DNA of 13,677 nt, taken from Chryseobacterium sp. Its GTDB lineage: Bacteria; Bacteroidota; Bacteroidia; Flavobacteriales; Weeksellaceae. The stretch spans positions 1 to 13,677 of the forward strand of contig JAGNPP010000037.1 in the NCBI GenBank assembly GCA_017989575.1, in the 5' to 3' direction. Every line of letters starts with the position of its first letter. The first letter of the stretch is position 1. A program made the translations under genes and the position numbers. Shown here piece after piece: positions 1 through 6,583 of the stretch. The notes under the pieces are model-generated. The model was not told the DNA's origin, ran no database searches, and was given only the letters and a program-made list of their open reading frames with translations.

Positions 1-1
1 G

Positions 2-394
2 ATTACGGATGACGCTTCGGATTCTGCGTTGCGACGTTTGCTTTTTGATTCCGGAGAGGATTTGGAAGATCTTTTTACACTTTGCAAATCCGACATTACG
101 ACGAAGAATTATTCTAAGCAAGCCAAATTTAAAAAGAATTTTGAATACGTGGCGACGAAAATAAAAGAAGTTGAAGAAAAAGATCAGGTTCGAAATTTCC
201 AACCGCCGATTTCAGGAGAAGAAATTATGGAACTTTTTGGATTGCAGCCTGGGCGAGAAATCGGAATTTTGAAAGAAAAAGTGAAGGAAGCGATTCTGGA
301 AGGCGAGATTCAAAATGATAAGATTGAAGCGAGAGAATTTGTGATAAATGAAGCGGAGAAATTGGGATTGACTTTGGTAATTAAAAATGAATAA
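2..394 (+). CDS. CCA-adding tRNA nucleotidyltransferase, C-terminal fragment (5' end outside window)
   Basis: This is the last 130 codons of a gene that begins before the window; the frame is open from base 2 with no natural start (a TTG at 29 is internal). The residues RRLLFDSGEDLEDLFTLCKSD followed by the FKKNFEYVATKIKEVEEKD stretch, the PPISGEEIMELFGL motif and GREIGILKEKVKEAILEG are characteristic of the C-terminal helical part of bacterial poly(A) polymerase/tRNA nucleotidyltransferases of the HD-domain type, which add or repair the 3' CCA of tRNAs. The catalytic nucleotidyltransferase head and HD domain are not visible. The stop overlaps the start of the next gene by 8 bp, so the two are probably co-transcribed. 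Family assignment is from memory of the conserved motifs; the C-terminal position fits well. Confidence 0.85.
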   Translation: MTDDASDSALRRLLFDSGEDLEDLFTLCKSDITTKNYSKQAKFKKNFEYVATKIKEVEEKDQVRNFQPPISGEEIMELFGLQPGREIGILKEKVKEAILEGEIQNDKIEAREFVINEAEKLGLTLVIKNE

Positions 395-827
395 AGAAGA
401 ATTAATAACAATCATAAGGCAAAAGCTTTCAGAAAAAATCGAAAATTTCGAAAAACTGATTGCAGAAACCCGAGCATCCAGCAACGATACCAAAAGTTCG
501 ATGGGCGACAAATACGAAACGGGAAGAGAAATGCTTCAACAGGAAATCAACAATCTTCAAGTTCAGCTGAATGAGATTTTGAAACAAAGAGATTTCCTTA
601 AAACTGTCTTACCAAAACCAAATGACAAAGCTGAAAAAGGCGCCATCGTGAAAACGGAAAAAGGTTTGTTTTTCATTTCGGTTTCCTTAGGTGAAATCAA
701 AATTGATAATCAAAAAATAATCTGCATTTCGCCGGAATCTCCGTTGGCAAAAGCGATGTTCGGCAAAAAGAAAAGTGAAATTTTCAGCATTAATAATATC
801 ACCCAAATCATCAACAATATTTGGTAG
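387..827 (+). CDS. GreA/GreB C-terminal-like transcription factor family protein
   Basis: A 146-residue soluble protein with no signal peptide. Residues about 1-75 are a charged, coiled-coil-like region, including a turn rich in acidic and small residues (SSNDTKSSMGDKYETGREM, 31-49) that resembles the tip of the Gre coiled coil. Residues about 80-146 look like the FKBP-type GreA/GreB C-terminal domain, with the signature SPESPLAKAMFGKK at 115-128. Gre factors bind RNA polymerase and stimulate cleavage of backtracked transcripts; whether this shorter phylum-typical version does so is inferred, not shown. Proteins of this kind have often carried the name 3-oxoacyl-ACP synthase in databases, which nothing in the sequence supports. 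It overlaps the upstream tRNA nucleotidyltransferase gene by 8 bp (ATG at 387), suggesting translational coupling. Confidence 0.75.
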   Translation: MNKEELITIIRQKLSEKIENFEKLIAETRASSNDTKSSMGDKYETGREMLQQEINNLQVQLNEILKQRDFLKTVLPKPNDKAEKGAIVKTEKGLFFISVSLGEIKIDNQKIICISPESPLAKAMFGKKKSEIFSINNITQIINNIW

Positions 828-851
828 TTTTAAAAAATATAATTTTTCAAT

Positions 852-1397
852 GTGAAAAACTTATTTTTCCTTTTATTTTTTCTTGGTATTGGAATAAAAG
901 CGCAAGAAATTTCCTTTAAAAAAGATAGCGAAATTGTCTTAGATGTCACTATTAAATTCGACGAAATTGTTTATTATAAAACCAATAAATCGTTCAATGC
1001 ATATAAGTTAAAATATAAAAAAAATCATTCTACCAAAAAAAAATTGATTTATGACATTGTAAAAGGAAGCACGCCAAAATCAATCAGCGACAATCTATTT
1101 GTGAAAGATTTGGAAAAACTTAATTTTCATAAAGAAAAATTAGAAGCTGCTCAATACCAGAAAATTGTAGATATTTATACACGTGGTTCCGCTCATTACG
1201 ACACTTCTTGCGTAAAAACCTTTCGAGATATTTTGGTTTTCAAGAACAAAAATAAGATTGTCGGAATCAGTAAAATATGTTTCGATTGCGGCTGGGAAAC
1301 AACTTTTTTCAATGAACACCATTATTATAATTTAATAGACATCACCTATTTCGAAGAACTCGAAAATTTGTTGAATTCAAAACCAAATTCGAACTAA
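852..1397 (+). CDS. Small secreted protein of unknown function
   Basis: A 181-residue protein with a clear Sec signal peptide: MKNLFFLLFFLGIGIKAQ, with cleavage expected after A17 in the flavobacterial pattern ending A-Q. The start is GTG at 852; the ATG two bases earlier runs straight into TGA. The mature part is lysine-rich with no domain I recognise. Two cysteine-containing segments (TSCVKTF and KICFDCGWET) could form disulfides in the periplasm. It starts 24 bp after the Gre-like gene on the same strand. Function is unknown; a periplasmic or surface role is inferred only from the signal peptide. Confidence 0.7.
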   Translation: MKNLFFLLFFLGIGIKAQEISFKKDSEIVLDVTIKFDEIVYYKTNKSFNAYKLKYKKNHSTKKKLIYDIVKGSTPKSISDNLFVKDLEKLNFHKEKLEAAQYQKIVDIYTRGSAHYDTSCVKTFRDILVFKNKNKIVGISKICFDCGWETTFFNEHHYYNLIDITYFEELENLLNSKPNSN

Positions 1398-1403
1398 GTT
1401 TAG

Positions 1404-1411
1404 TATTTTTG
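1404..1411 (+). promoter_or_regulatory. Putative thyA promoter -7 element
   Basis: TATTTTTG matches the Bacteroidota -7 consensus TAnnTTTG exactly and is followed by CA, 45 bp before the thyA start. No convincing TTTG -33 element sits at the usual spacing, so this is a one-box match. Confidence 0.5.
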
Positions 1412-1455
1412 CAATCTTCAACCTCGAATTTTGAACTTTAAACTTTGAACCAAAA

Positions 1456-2250
1456 ATGCAGAACTATCTCGACCTTTTAAAGCATATTCAAGACAACGGA
1501 ACCGATAAAACTGACCGAACCGGAACTGGAACACGAAGCGTTTTCGGTTACCAATTGCGTTATGACTTGTCTAAAGGTTTTCCTTTGGTGACGACAAAAA
1601 AGGTTCATTTGAAATCTATTATTTATGAGTTGCTTTGGTTTATAAAAGGCGATACAAATACAAAATATCTTACGGATAACGGTGTTTCAATTTGGAACGA
1701 ATGGGCAGATGAAAATGGTGATTTAGGTCCAGTTTACGGTGCACAGTGGAGAAGTTGGACAGGCGCCAACGGAAAAGTGGTTGATCAATTCTCAGAAGTG
1801 ATTGAGCAAATCAAAAAAAATCCAGATTCCAGAAGGTTGATTGTTTCTGCTTGGAACGCTTCCGAAATCCCGAATATGGCTTTGGCACCTTGTCACGCGA
1901 TGTTTCAGTTTTATGTGGCGGATGGAAAATTATCGTTGCAATTGTATCAAAGAAGTGCGGATGTTTTCTTGGGCGTTCCGTTCAACATTGCGAGTTATGC
2001 GCTTTTATTGATGATGATGGCGCAGGTTTGCGACTTGGAAGTTGGCGATTATGTGCACACTTTTGGCGATGTCCATATTTATAACAATCACTTTGAGCAA
2101 GTCAACAGACAATTGGAAAGAACGCCAAAACCTTTACCAACGATGAAACTCAATCCAGAAATTAAAGATATTTTTGATTTTGATTTTGAGGATTTTACTT
2201 TGGAAAATTATGATCCGCATCCGGGGATTAAGGCGCCGGTGGCGATATAA
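1456..2250 (+). CDS. thyA: Thymidylate synthase
   Basis: Thymidylate synthase converts dUMP and 5,10-methylenetetrahydrofolate to dTMP and dihydrofolate in the cytoplasm and is the main source of thymidine for DNA. The protein has 264 residues, the same length as the E. coli enzyme. The catalytic cysteine is C146 in ALAPCHAMFQFYV. Other family landmarks are the phosphate-binding RTGTGTRSVFG near residue 21, WNEWADENGDLGPVYGAQWRSW (80-101), the dUMP phosphate-binding arginine pair SRRLIVSAWN (125-134), QLYQRSADVFLGVPFNIASYALL and the HTFGDVHIYNNH motif. All key residues are present and the gene appears intact. The ATG at 1456 gives the canonical N-terminus. A dihydrofolate reductase gene, a frequent neighbour, is not next to it here; a toxin-antitoxin pair follows instead. 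Confidence 0.97.
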   Translation: MQNYLDLLKHIQDNGTDKTDRTGTGTRSVFGYQLRYDLSKGFPLVTTKKVHLKSIIYELLWFIKGDTNTKYLTDNGVSIWNEWADENGDLGPVYGAQWRSWTGANGKVVDQFSEVIEQIKKNPDSRRLIVSAWNASEIPNMALAPCHAMFQFYVADGKLSLQLYQRSADVFLGVPFNIASYALLLMMMAQVCDLEVGDYVHTFGDVHIYNNHFEQVNRQLERTPKPLPTMKLNPEIKDIFDFDFEDFTLENYDPHPGIKAPVAI

Positions 2251-2268
2251 TTTCTGATACAAATTTAT

Positions 2269-2276
2269 TAACTTTG
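2269..2276 (+). promoter_or_regulatory. Putative promoter -7 element for the toxin-antitoxin pair
   Basis: TAACTTTG fits the Bacteroidota TAnnTTTG -7 element, 17 bp before the antitoxin start and 19 bp after thyA ends. No good -33 TTTG is seen at the expected distance. It suggests that the pair can be transcribed independently of thyA. Confidence 0.5.
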
Positions 2277-2292
2277 ATTAAAATTCAACACA

Positions 2293-2535
2293 ATGGAACT
2301 TACGATACAATTAGAAGATGGTGCTGATGTTTCTTTAATGAAAAAAATTTTAAAACAAATCAAAGGCATTAAAACAGTTGAGGTTTCTGATGAAGATAAA
2401 ACTTATTCTTGGGAAGAAATTGAAAACTCAGAAGCTTTTTCAAAAGTAATAGAACAGAGCAGAAATCAAATTAAAAATGGTGAATACGAAGAGTTTTCAG
2501 ATGAATTACTGGATTCTATTTTCAATAAAAAATGA
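2293..2535 (+). CDS. Type II antitoxin, DUF2683-like
   Basis: An 80-residue, strongly acidic protein placed directly before a RelE/ParE-like toxin with a 4-bp ATGA overlap, the classic arrangement of an antitoxin and toxin. The N-terminal half (MELTIQLEDGADVSLMKKILKQIKGIKTVEV) looks like a beta-alpha-beta fold with possible dimerisation; the acidic C-terminal half (SEAFSKVIEQSRNQIKNGEYEEFSDELLDSI) probably wraps the toxin. The sequence resembles small Bacteroidota antitoxins of the DUF2683 type, but I am not certain of the family. No helix-turn-helix is obvious, so autoregulation is unproven. The role is inferred mainly from gene order. Confidence 0.72.
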   Translation: MELTIQLEDGADVSLMKKILKQIKGIKTVEVSDEDKTYSWEEIENSEAFSKVIEQSRNQIKNGEYEEFSDELLDSIFNKK

Positions 2536-2843
2536 AAATAATATTTTCAAAAGATACTCTTAAAAGTCTTCAAGAAATTACTGATTTTTTGAATTACCGT
2601 TGGAGTGAAAAAGAATTAAAATCATTTAGGAAAGATTTAGAAAAATTTAAGCAATCTTTAAATGATAAAATAATTTCATATCCAACAATAGATTCGGACA
2701 GTAAACTAAGATTTACTTTACTAGGAAAGAAACAAGTGAAAGTATATTTTGACATTCAAATTGATTCTGTTGAAATTTTATTATTTTTACCATCCAAAGG
2801 AAATCCTGAAAATTTAAAAAAGCTAATAGATAAAAAGATATAA
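2532..2843 (+). CDS. RelE/ParE-family toxin
   Basis: A 103-residue basic protein overlapping the antitoxin stop by 4 bp. Its pattern fits the RelE/ParE fold: an N-terminal strand (MKIIFSKDTLKSL), two helices (ITDFLNYRWSEKELKSFRKDLEKFKQSL), a turn with YPTIDSDSKLRF, then the strand pair KKQVKVYFDIQIDSVEILLFLPSKGNPENL. This order, including the late V-(D/E)-I-L-L-F strand, is typical of plasmid-stabilisation toxins. RelE members cleave ribosome-bound mRNA and ParE members poison gyrase; the sequence does not decide between them. A strong terminator follows at once, so the pair forms a self-contained unit. Confidence 0.82.
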   Translation: MKIIFSKDTLKSLQEITDFLNYRWSEKELKSFRKDLEKFKQSLNDKIISYPTIDSDSKLRFTLLGKKQVKVYFDIQIDSVEILLFLPSKGNPENLKKLIDKKI

Positions 2844-2869
2844 GTGAAGCCAGTCTTCACTTTTTTTTT
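2842..2869 (+). terminator. Rho-independent terminator after the toxin-antitoxin pair
   Basis: A perfect 8-bp stem (AAGTGAAG / CTTCACTT) with a 5-nt loop CCAGT is followed by a run of nine T's. The stem begins inside the toxin stop codon. Confidence 0.85.
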
Positions 2870-2935
2870 GTAACATTCCCTCACGAATTAATACATATCT
2901 AATTTAAAATAAATCAACAACATAATTTCATCATA

Positions 2936-5446
2936 ATGAACAAAATCTTAATCGCTGCACTTTTCTTTGGTGCAATTTTTAATTCAAATACTGCATTTGC
3001 TCAGACGGAAACTTCGGGAAGAAATCCCGTTTACAGAGCGACACATACCAAAATTACAGAGCTAAAACACACCAAACTGAAAGTCAATTTCGATTATCAG
3101 AAAGAACAAATGAATGGTGAAGAATGGTTGACCGCAAGTCCTTTTTTCTATGCTACAAACGAGTTGGTTCTTGATGCCAAAGGAATGTTGATTCACGAAG
3201 TGGCTTTGGACAAAAACGGTTCCAAATCGCCTTTGAAATTCGATTATAAAAATGATGTTCTGAAAATAACGCTTGACAAAACTTATCAAAAAAATCAAGA
3301 TTACACCGTTTACATCAAATATACAGCACGTCCAAATGAAGTAAAACAAGAAGGAAGCGCAGCCATCAATGATGCAAAAGGACTTTATTTCATCAATGCT
3401 CAAGGCAAAGATCCAGATAAGCCAACTCAGATTTGGACTCAGGGAGAAACAGAATCTTCATCCGCTTGGTTCCCAACTATCGACAAATCCAACCAAAAAA
3501 CCACACAGGAAATCTATATGACGGTTCCTGACAAGTATGTCACGCTTTCCAACGGACTCCTTAAAGATTCCAAAAAAGAAGCGAATAATCTGAGAACTGA
3601 CCATTGGGTGATGGACAAAAAACACTCCACTTACCTTTTCTTTATGGGCGTTGGAGATTTCGCAGTGGTAAAGGACAAATGGAGAAATATTGACGTAGAT
3701 TATTATGTAGAAAAAGAATACGAGCCTTACGCAAAACAAATCTTCGGATTGACGCCGGAGATGATGGAGTTCTATTCCAAGAAGTTAGGCTACGATTATC
3801 CTTGGTCAAAATATGCTCAAATCACTGGAAGAGATTACGTTTCCGGAGCGATGGAAAATACGACTGCAACGCTTCACGGCGAAACAGCTCAGCAAAAACC
3901 AGGCGATTTGATAGACGAAAACAAATGGGAAAACACCATTGCCCACGAGCTTTTCCACCATTGGTTTGGCGACCTCGTAACGGCAGAAAGCTGGAGCAAC
4001 TTGACAGTAAATGAATCTTTTGCCAACTACTCAGAATATCTTTGGCAAGAACATAAATATGGAAAAGATGCCGCGGACGAGCATCTAATGAGCGACGTCA
4101 ATATGTACATTCACAATCCGAAAGATTTCAACAAAGATTTGGTAAGGTTTGATTATGCTTCTCGTGAGGACGTTTTTGATTTGGTGACTTATCAGAAAGG
4201 TGGCGGGATTTTGCATATGTTGAGAAATTATCTTGGAGATGATGCCTTCTTTGCTGGGATGAACGATTATTTGAAAACTTATGAATATGGAAATGCAGAA
4301 GCGCATCAATTAAGATTATCGTTCGAGAAAATCTCTGGGAAAGATTTGAATTGGTTCTTCAACCAATGGTATTTTGGAAGCGGAAATCCAAAGTTGAGCT
4401 ACACTTCTACTTACGAACCTGTGAAGAAACAAGTGACAGTAGTCATCAATCAATCTCAGGAAAAACCTTTTGAGTTTCCACTTGCCATCGATGTTTATGA
4501 TAATGGAAAACCAAAAAGAAGCAATGTTTGGGTAAATGCAAAGGCCAAGAACACCTTTACTTTTGACGCATCCAAAGCGCCAGATTTGATCAATATCAAT
4601 GCAGACGGAATATTAGTTGCTGAAATCATGGAAACCAAAACACCGGAGCAAAGTCTGATTCAGTTTAGTAATTCTAAGGAGTTTGTGAGCAGATATAAAG
4701 CCTTGTCAGCCATCAAAGATGCCGATGCTAAAAATCCTGCGGTTGTCAAATTGTTGGCTACAGCTTTGAAAGATCCTTTCTACAGACTGAGAGAGCAAGC
4801 TTTGAATCAAATCGATTTGACCAACGCAGACCAAGCTAAAGCACTAACTGCAGAGGTGGAAAAACTGGCTTCCAACGATCCTAAAACCTTGGTTCAGGCA
4901 GCAGCGATTTCGGCTTTGGCTAAGACTAAGAATGCAAAATACAGTTCTCTTTTCGAAAAAGGGATGAACGCGGTTTCTAATGCTGTGAAAGGTTCATCAT
5001 TAGCAGGAATTGCAGATTTGGATCCATCCAAAGTGGCGACGCTTGCAGATAAGATTGATCTGGAGAATGCATCAGAAGATTTGATTTCCAAACTGCTTCC
5101 GATCATCGTGAAAAATAAGATTGAGAAACAAATGCCGGCGATTGGAACTACGGTTGCCTTCTACCCTTTCATCAAATTCCAAGATCCTGTTTTGGGGAAA
5201 TCTGCGGAGGAAGGCTACAACTGGATTATGAGTTCTGACAACTTGAAAGCGACTGAAAAAGTGACGAAAGTTCTGAATCAAGCCAAATCTCAAATGCCGG
5301 ATAATCCTCAAGTAAAAATGATGATTGTTCAAATGCTGAAAGACGGACTCAACAAGAAAATGGAAGTTCTGAAAAACAAACCAAACAGCCCAACCATCAA
5401 TCAGCAAATTGACGCGATTAATAAGACGATTGAAGCGTACAAGTAA
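2936..5446 (+). CDS. Secreted M1-family zinc aminopeptidase
   Basis: An 836-residue exported metalloaminopeptidase that removes N-terminal residues from peptides, probably in the periplasm. Residues 1-22 are a signal peptide ending A-F-A-Q. The M1 hallmarks are all present: the exopeptidase motif GAMEN at 304-308, the zinc site HELFHH starting at H337 (ligands H337 and H341, catalytic E338), the third ligand E360 in NESFANY exactly 18 residues later, and the transition-state tyrosine Y419 in YQKGGG. The N-terminal beta-saddle spans roughly 40-240. From about residue 580 to the end lies an alpha-helical region with HEAT-like repeats (for example DPFYRLREQALNQI and PKTLVQAAAISALAK), as in the C-terminal domain of larger M1 enzymes. 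No type IX secretion tail is seen. It is monocistronic, flanked by terminators on both sides. Confidence 0.95.
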   Translation: MNKILIAALFFGAIFNSNTAFAQTETSGRNPVYRATHTKITELKHTKLKVNFDYQKEQMNGEEWLTASPFFYATNELVLDAKGMLIHEVALDKNGSKSPLKFDYKNDVLKITLDKTYQKNQDYTVYIKYTARPNEVKQEGSAAINDAKGLYFINAQGKDPDKPTQIWTQGETESSSAWFPTIDKSNQKTTQEIYMTVPDKYVTLSNGLLKDSKKEANNLRTDHWVMDKKHSTYLFFMGVGDFAVVKDKWRNIDVDYYVEKEYEPYAKQIFGLTPEMMEFYSKKLGYDYPWSKYAQITGRDYVSGAMENTTATLHGETAQQKPGDLIDENKWENTIAHELFHHWFGDLVTAESWSNLTVNESFANYSEYLWQEHKYGKDAADEHLMSDVNMYIHNPKDFNKDLVRFDYASREDVFDLVTYQKGGGILHMLRNYLGDDAFFAGMNDYLKTYEYGNAEAHQLRLSFEKISGKDLNWFFNQWYFGSGNPKLSYTSTYEPVKKQVTVVINQSQEKPFEFPLAIDVYDNGKPKRSNVWVNAKAKNTFTFDASKAPDLININADGILVAEIMETKTPEQSLIQFSNSKEFVSRYKALSAIKDADAKNPAVVKLLATALKDPFYRLREQALNQIDLTNADQAKALTAEVEKLASNDPKTLVQAAAISALAKTKNAKYSSLFEKGMNAVSNAVKGSSLAGIADLDPSKVATLADKIDLENASEDLISKLLPIIVKNKIEKQMPAIGTTVAFYPFIKFQDPVLGKSAEEGYNWIMSSDNLKATEKVTKVLNQAKSQMPDNPQVKMMIVQMLKDGLNKKMEVLKNKPNSPTINQQIDAINKTIEAYK

Positions 5447-5506
5447 AGACTGATAAATGATAATCGATGAATGATAATTGATTGAATATCATTTTAACAA
5501 TATGAT

Positions 5507-5550
5507 ACAATAAAGCCATCTCGATTGAGATGGCTTTATTGTGATTTTTT
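5507..5550 (+). terminator. Rho-independent terminator after the aminopeptidase gene
   Basis: A perfect 16-bp inverted repeat (ACAATAAAGCCATCTC / GAGATGGCTTTATTGT) with the 4-nt loop GATT is followed by GATTTTTT. It lies 60 bp after the aminopeptidase stop, between convergent genes. Confidence 0.88.
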
Positions 5551-5606
5551 ACTAGATAATGAAAATCTCGCAAATCTCTGATCAAACACAAATGGCGTTA
5601 GCATTT

Positions 5607-5634
5607 AAAAAAAAAAGATTGCTCGATGTGCGAG
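5607..5634 (-). terminator. Weak putative terminator for the HU-like gene
   Basis: Read on the minus strand, a short CTCG-CACAT-CGAG hairpin is followed six bases later by ten T's (A-run at 5607-5616). The stem is only 4 bp, so this is a tentative call based on the T-run and its place 19 bp downstream of the stop codon. Confidence 0.35.
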
Positions 5635-5652
5635 AAGATTAGACTGGACTAG

Positions 5653-6036
5653 TTAAGCTTTCTTCTGGAAACTTGCCAGTTTCAAAGCGTCTTTGATCAT
5701 TTTACCAGGGCGGAACACCGCTTTCACGCTTTTGATATTGGATGCAGTCACATCCTTTTCATTCTCCTCGCCCGTGCTAGATCCGCCGGCTTGGAGTGTA
5801 AAATATTCGCCAACATAAACTATTTTGCCATCGGCAACGTCATCTGCAATTTTGGAAAATGTACTTTCCAAAACGGCAAGAATATCTGCTTTGGAAACGG
5901 TGGAGATGGCGCCTGCGTGCTTTGCAAGATCTGCAAGTGTGGTTTTGCCATCGCCTACGATGTTGGCATAATACTTTGCAGGGTCGTTTCTTTTTTGTGG
6001 GTTCGCTCTTTGAACCACGTTGAACTTGATTGACAT
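5653..6036 (-). CDS. HU-related histone-like DNA-binding protein (Bacteroidota type)
   Basis: A 127-residue nucleoid-type protein. It opens with MSIKFNVVQRANPQ, the typical start of the Bacteroidota HU-related family (TIGR01201-like), then KYYANIV, a helical segment TTLADLAKHAGAISTVSKADILAVLESTF that forms the HU dimer core, and the beta-arm region (GEYFTLQAGGSST...VKAVFRPGKMIKDAL) carrying the FRPG motif in the place of the HU signature. HU proteins bend and compact DNA non-specifically; this longer variant is common in the phylum in several copies per genome, so a specific role cannot be given. It is transcribed divergently from the toxin-like locus, and its upstream region holds the 22-bp repeat array. 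The cytoplasmic location fits the absence of a signal peptide. Confidence 0.88.
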   Translation of the reverse strand: MSIKFNVVQRANPQKRNDPAKYYANIVGDGKTTLADLAKHAGAISTVSKADILAVLESTFSKIADDVADGKIVYVGEYFTLQAGGSSTGEENEKDVTASNIKSVKAVFRPGKMIKDALKLASFQKKA

Positions 6037-6080
6037 AATTTTGTGTTTTTTTAATTAAAAATTAATCTCATTAAACTAGT

Positions 6081-6110
6081 TAAAATTAAAAAAAATAATT
6101 ATCTCACAAA
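6081..6110 (-). promoter_or_regulatory. Putative promoter of the HU-like gene
   Basis: On the minus strand TTTG (6110-6107) is followed after 18 bases by TAATTTTA (6088-6081), close to the Bacteroidota TTTG-n19-TAnnTTTG promoter with one mismatch in the -7 box. It ends 45 bp before the start codon. The surrounding sequence is very AT-rich, so chance matches are possible. Confidence 0.4.
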
Positions 6111-6162
6111 ACAAATCAGCAGAAATATGTCAATCTTTATTGAAAAAACAAAAAATATTAGC

Positions 6163-6250
6163 CTAAAACGCTAGTGTCTTACATTTAAAACATACGTGTA
6201 TTTTCATCAAAACACTCGTGTGTTTTAAATATAAGATACGTGTGTTTTTG
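6163..6250. repeat. Long imperfect inverted repeat (42-bp arms, 4-nt loop)
   Basis: Positions 6163-6204 pair with 6209-6250 around the loop CATC (6205-6208). By hand count, 36 of 42 positions can pair, three of them G-U. It overlaps the 22-bp repeat array almost completely, so the array is also a dyad. As DNA it could extrude as a cruciform or bind a dimer; as RNA it would be a long hairpin. No long T-run directly follows (only five T's, inside the arm). Confidence 0.65.
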
Positions 6251-6256
6251 TATGCT
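6169..6256. repeat. Four imperfect 22-bp tandem repeats
   Basis: Units start at 6169, 6191, 6213 and 6235, each exactly 22 bp (about two helical turns) apart. The shared core is roughly (C/G)A(T/C)(A/T)CGTGT(G/A)TTTT; units 2-4 are closest (CATACGTGTATTTT, CACTCGTGTGTTTT, GATACGTGTGTTTT), and unit 1 (CGCTAGTGTCTTAC) is the most diverged. Regular two-turn spacing puts all sites on one face of the helix, which suggests a cooperative protein-binding array. It lies in the divergent intergenic region between the HU-like gene and the toxin-like locus. Confidence 0.6.
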
Positions 6257-6285
6257 TCTATAGATGTCCTATCAATAGGGCTTGC

Positions 6286-6323
6286 GGGAGGGATATTATT
6301 TGGACTTCACCCGCCCATTTTTT
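6286..6323 (+). terminator. Hairpin with T-run, possible terminator of a leader or small RNA
   Basis: GGGAGGG (6286-6292) pairs with CCCGCCC (6310-6316) with one internal mismatch; the 17-nt loop is followed by ATTTTTT. The GC-rich stem stands out in an AT-rich region. No gene lies upstream on this strand, so it would terminate either a small RNA or the leader of the locus starting at 6430. The long loop and the mismatch make it uncertain. Confidence 0.45.
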
Positions 6324-6363
6324 ATTCTGAATTATGTTAATTTTTTATGAAATGTTTACAGAA

Positions 6364-6377
6364 TACGGTTTTCCGTA
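6364..6377. promoter_or_regulatory. 14-bp palindrome, possible operator
   Basis: TACGG-TTTT-CCGTA is an exact inverted repeat 52 bp before the ATG at 6430. It could be a regulator binding site, but a 5-bp arm can occur by chance. Confidence 0.25.
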
Positions 6378-6429
6378 ATGTTTTATTTACCAAAAATATT
6401 ATTTTAGCAAACAAATAAAAAAAACAACT

Positions 6430-6583
6430 ATGAGAAAAACCTATTTTTATCTGGTTTGCTATGCTGGCATTCCTAATGCTTGGTTGTAAAAATGAGAGTT
6501 TTTATAACTAGGAAAACACAAACAAAAATGAACAGCAATATAGAATTCTGAAGGCAAAAGACATCCCCAAGATTATCACATTT
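6430..6583 (+). pseudogene. Broken lipoprotein signal and N-terminus of the toxin-like gene
   Basis: An ATG at 6430 opens MRKTYFYL and then runs out at a TAA in the wrong frame. One base on, in the frame of the downstream long gene, the sequence reads WFAMLAFLMLGCKNESFYN, a textbook lipoprotein signal (lipobox L-G-C) with mature N-terminus CKNES, followed by TAG at 6509-6511 and then uninterrupted coding (ENTNKNEQQYRILKAKDI) into the main body. Removing one T from the five-T run at 6444-6448 gives MRKTYFIWFAMLAFLMLGC, a normal signal peptide. The original gene therefore very probably started at 6430 and encoded a lipoprotein, now hit by one frameshift and one nonsense codon. The TAG could be a C-to-T change from CAG. 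A sequencing error could explain the frameshift but less easily both changes. Confidence 0.75.

Noticed and set aside
29..31. TTG start for the first gene
   Set aside because: The frame is open to the window edge and the preceding residues continue the protein, so the gene is simply cut at its 5' end.
2936..5446. Type IX secretion C-terminal sorting domain on the aminopeptidase
   Set aside because: The last residues are a helical, lysine-rich tail without the beta-sandwich pattern of such domains.
5453..5485. Short direct repeat (AATGATAATCGATG / AATGATAATTGATTG) after the aminopeptidase
   Set aside because: Two imperfect copies in AT-rich spacer with no further structure; likely chance.
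6163..6250. Miniature inverted-repeat transposable element
   Set aside because: No flanking target-site duplication could be seen and the inverted repeat has almost no interior; the 22-bp periodicity fits a binding array better.
6169..6256. Short CRISPR array
   Set aside because: The 22-bp units are contiguous and imperfect, with no unique spacers and no cas genes nearby.
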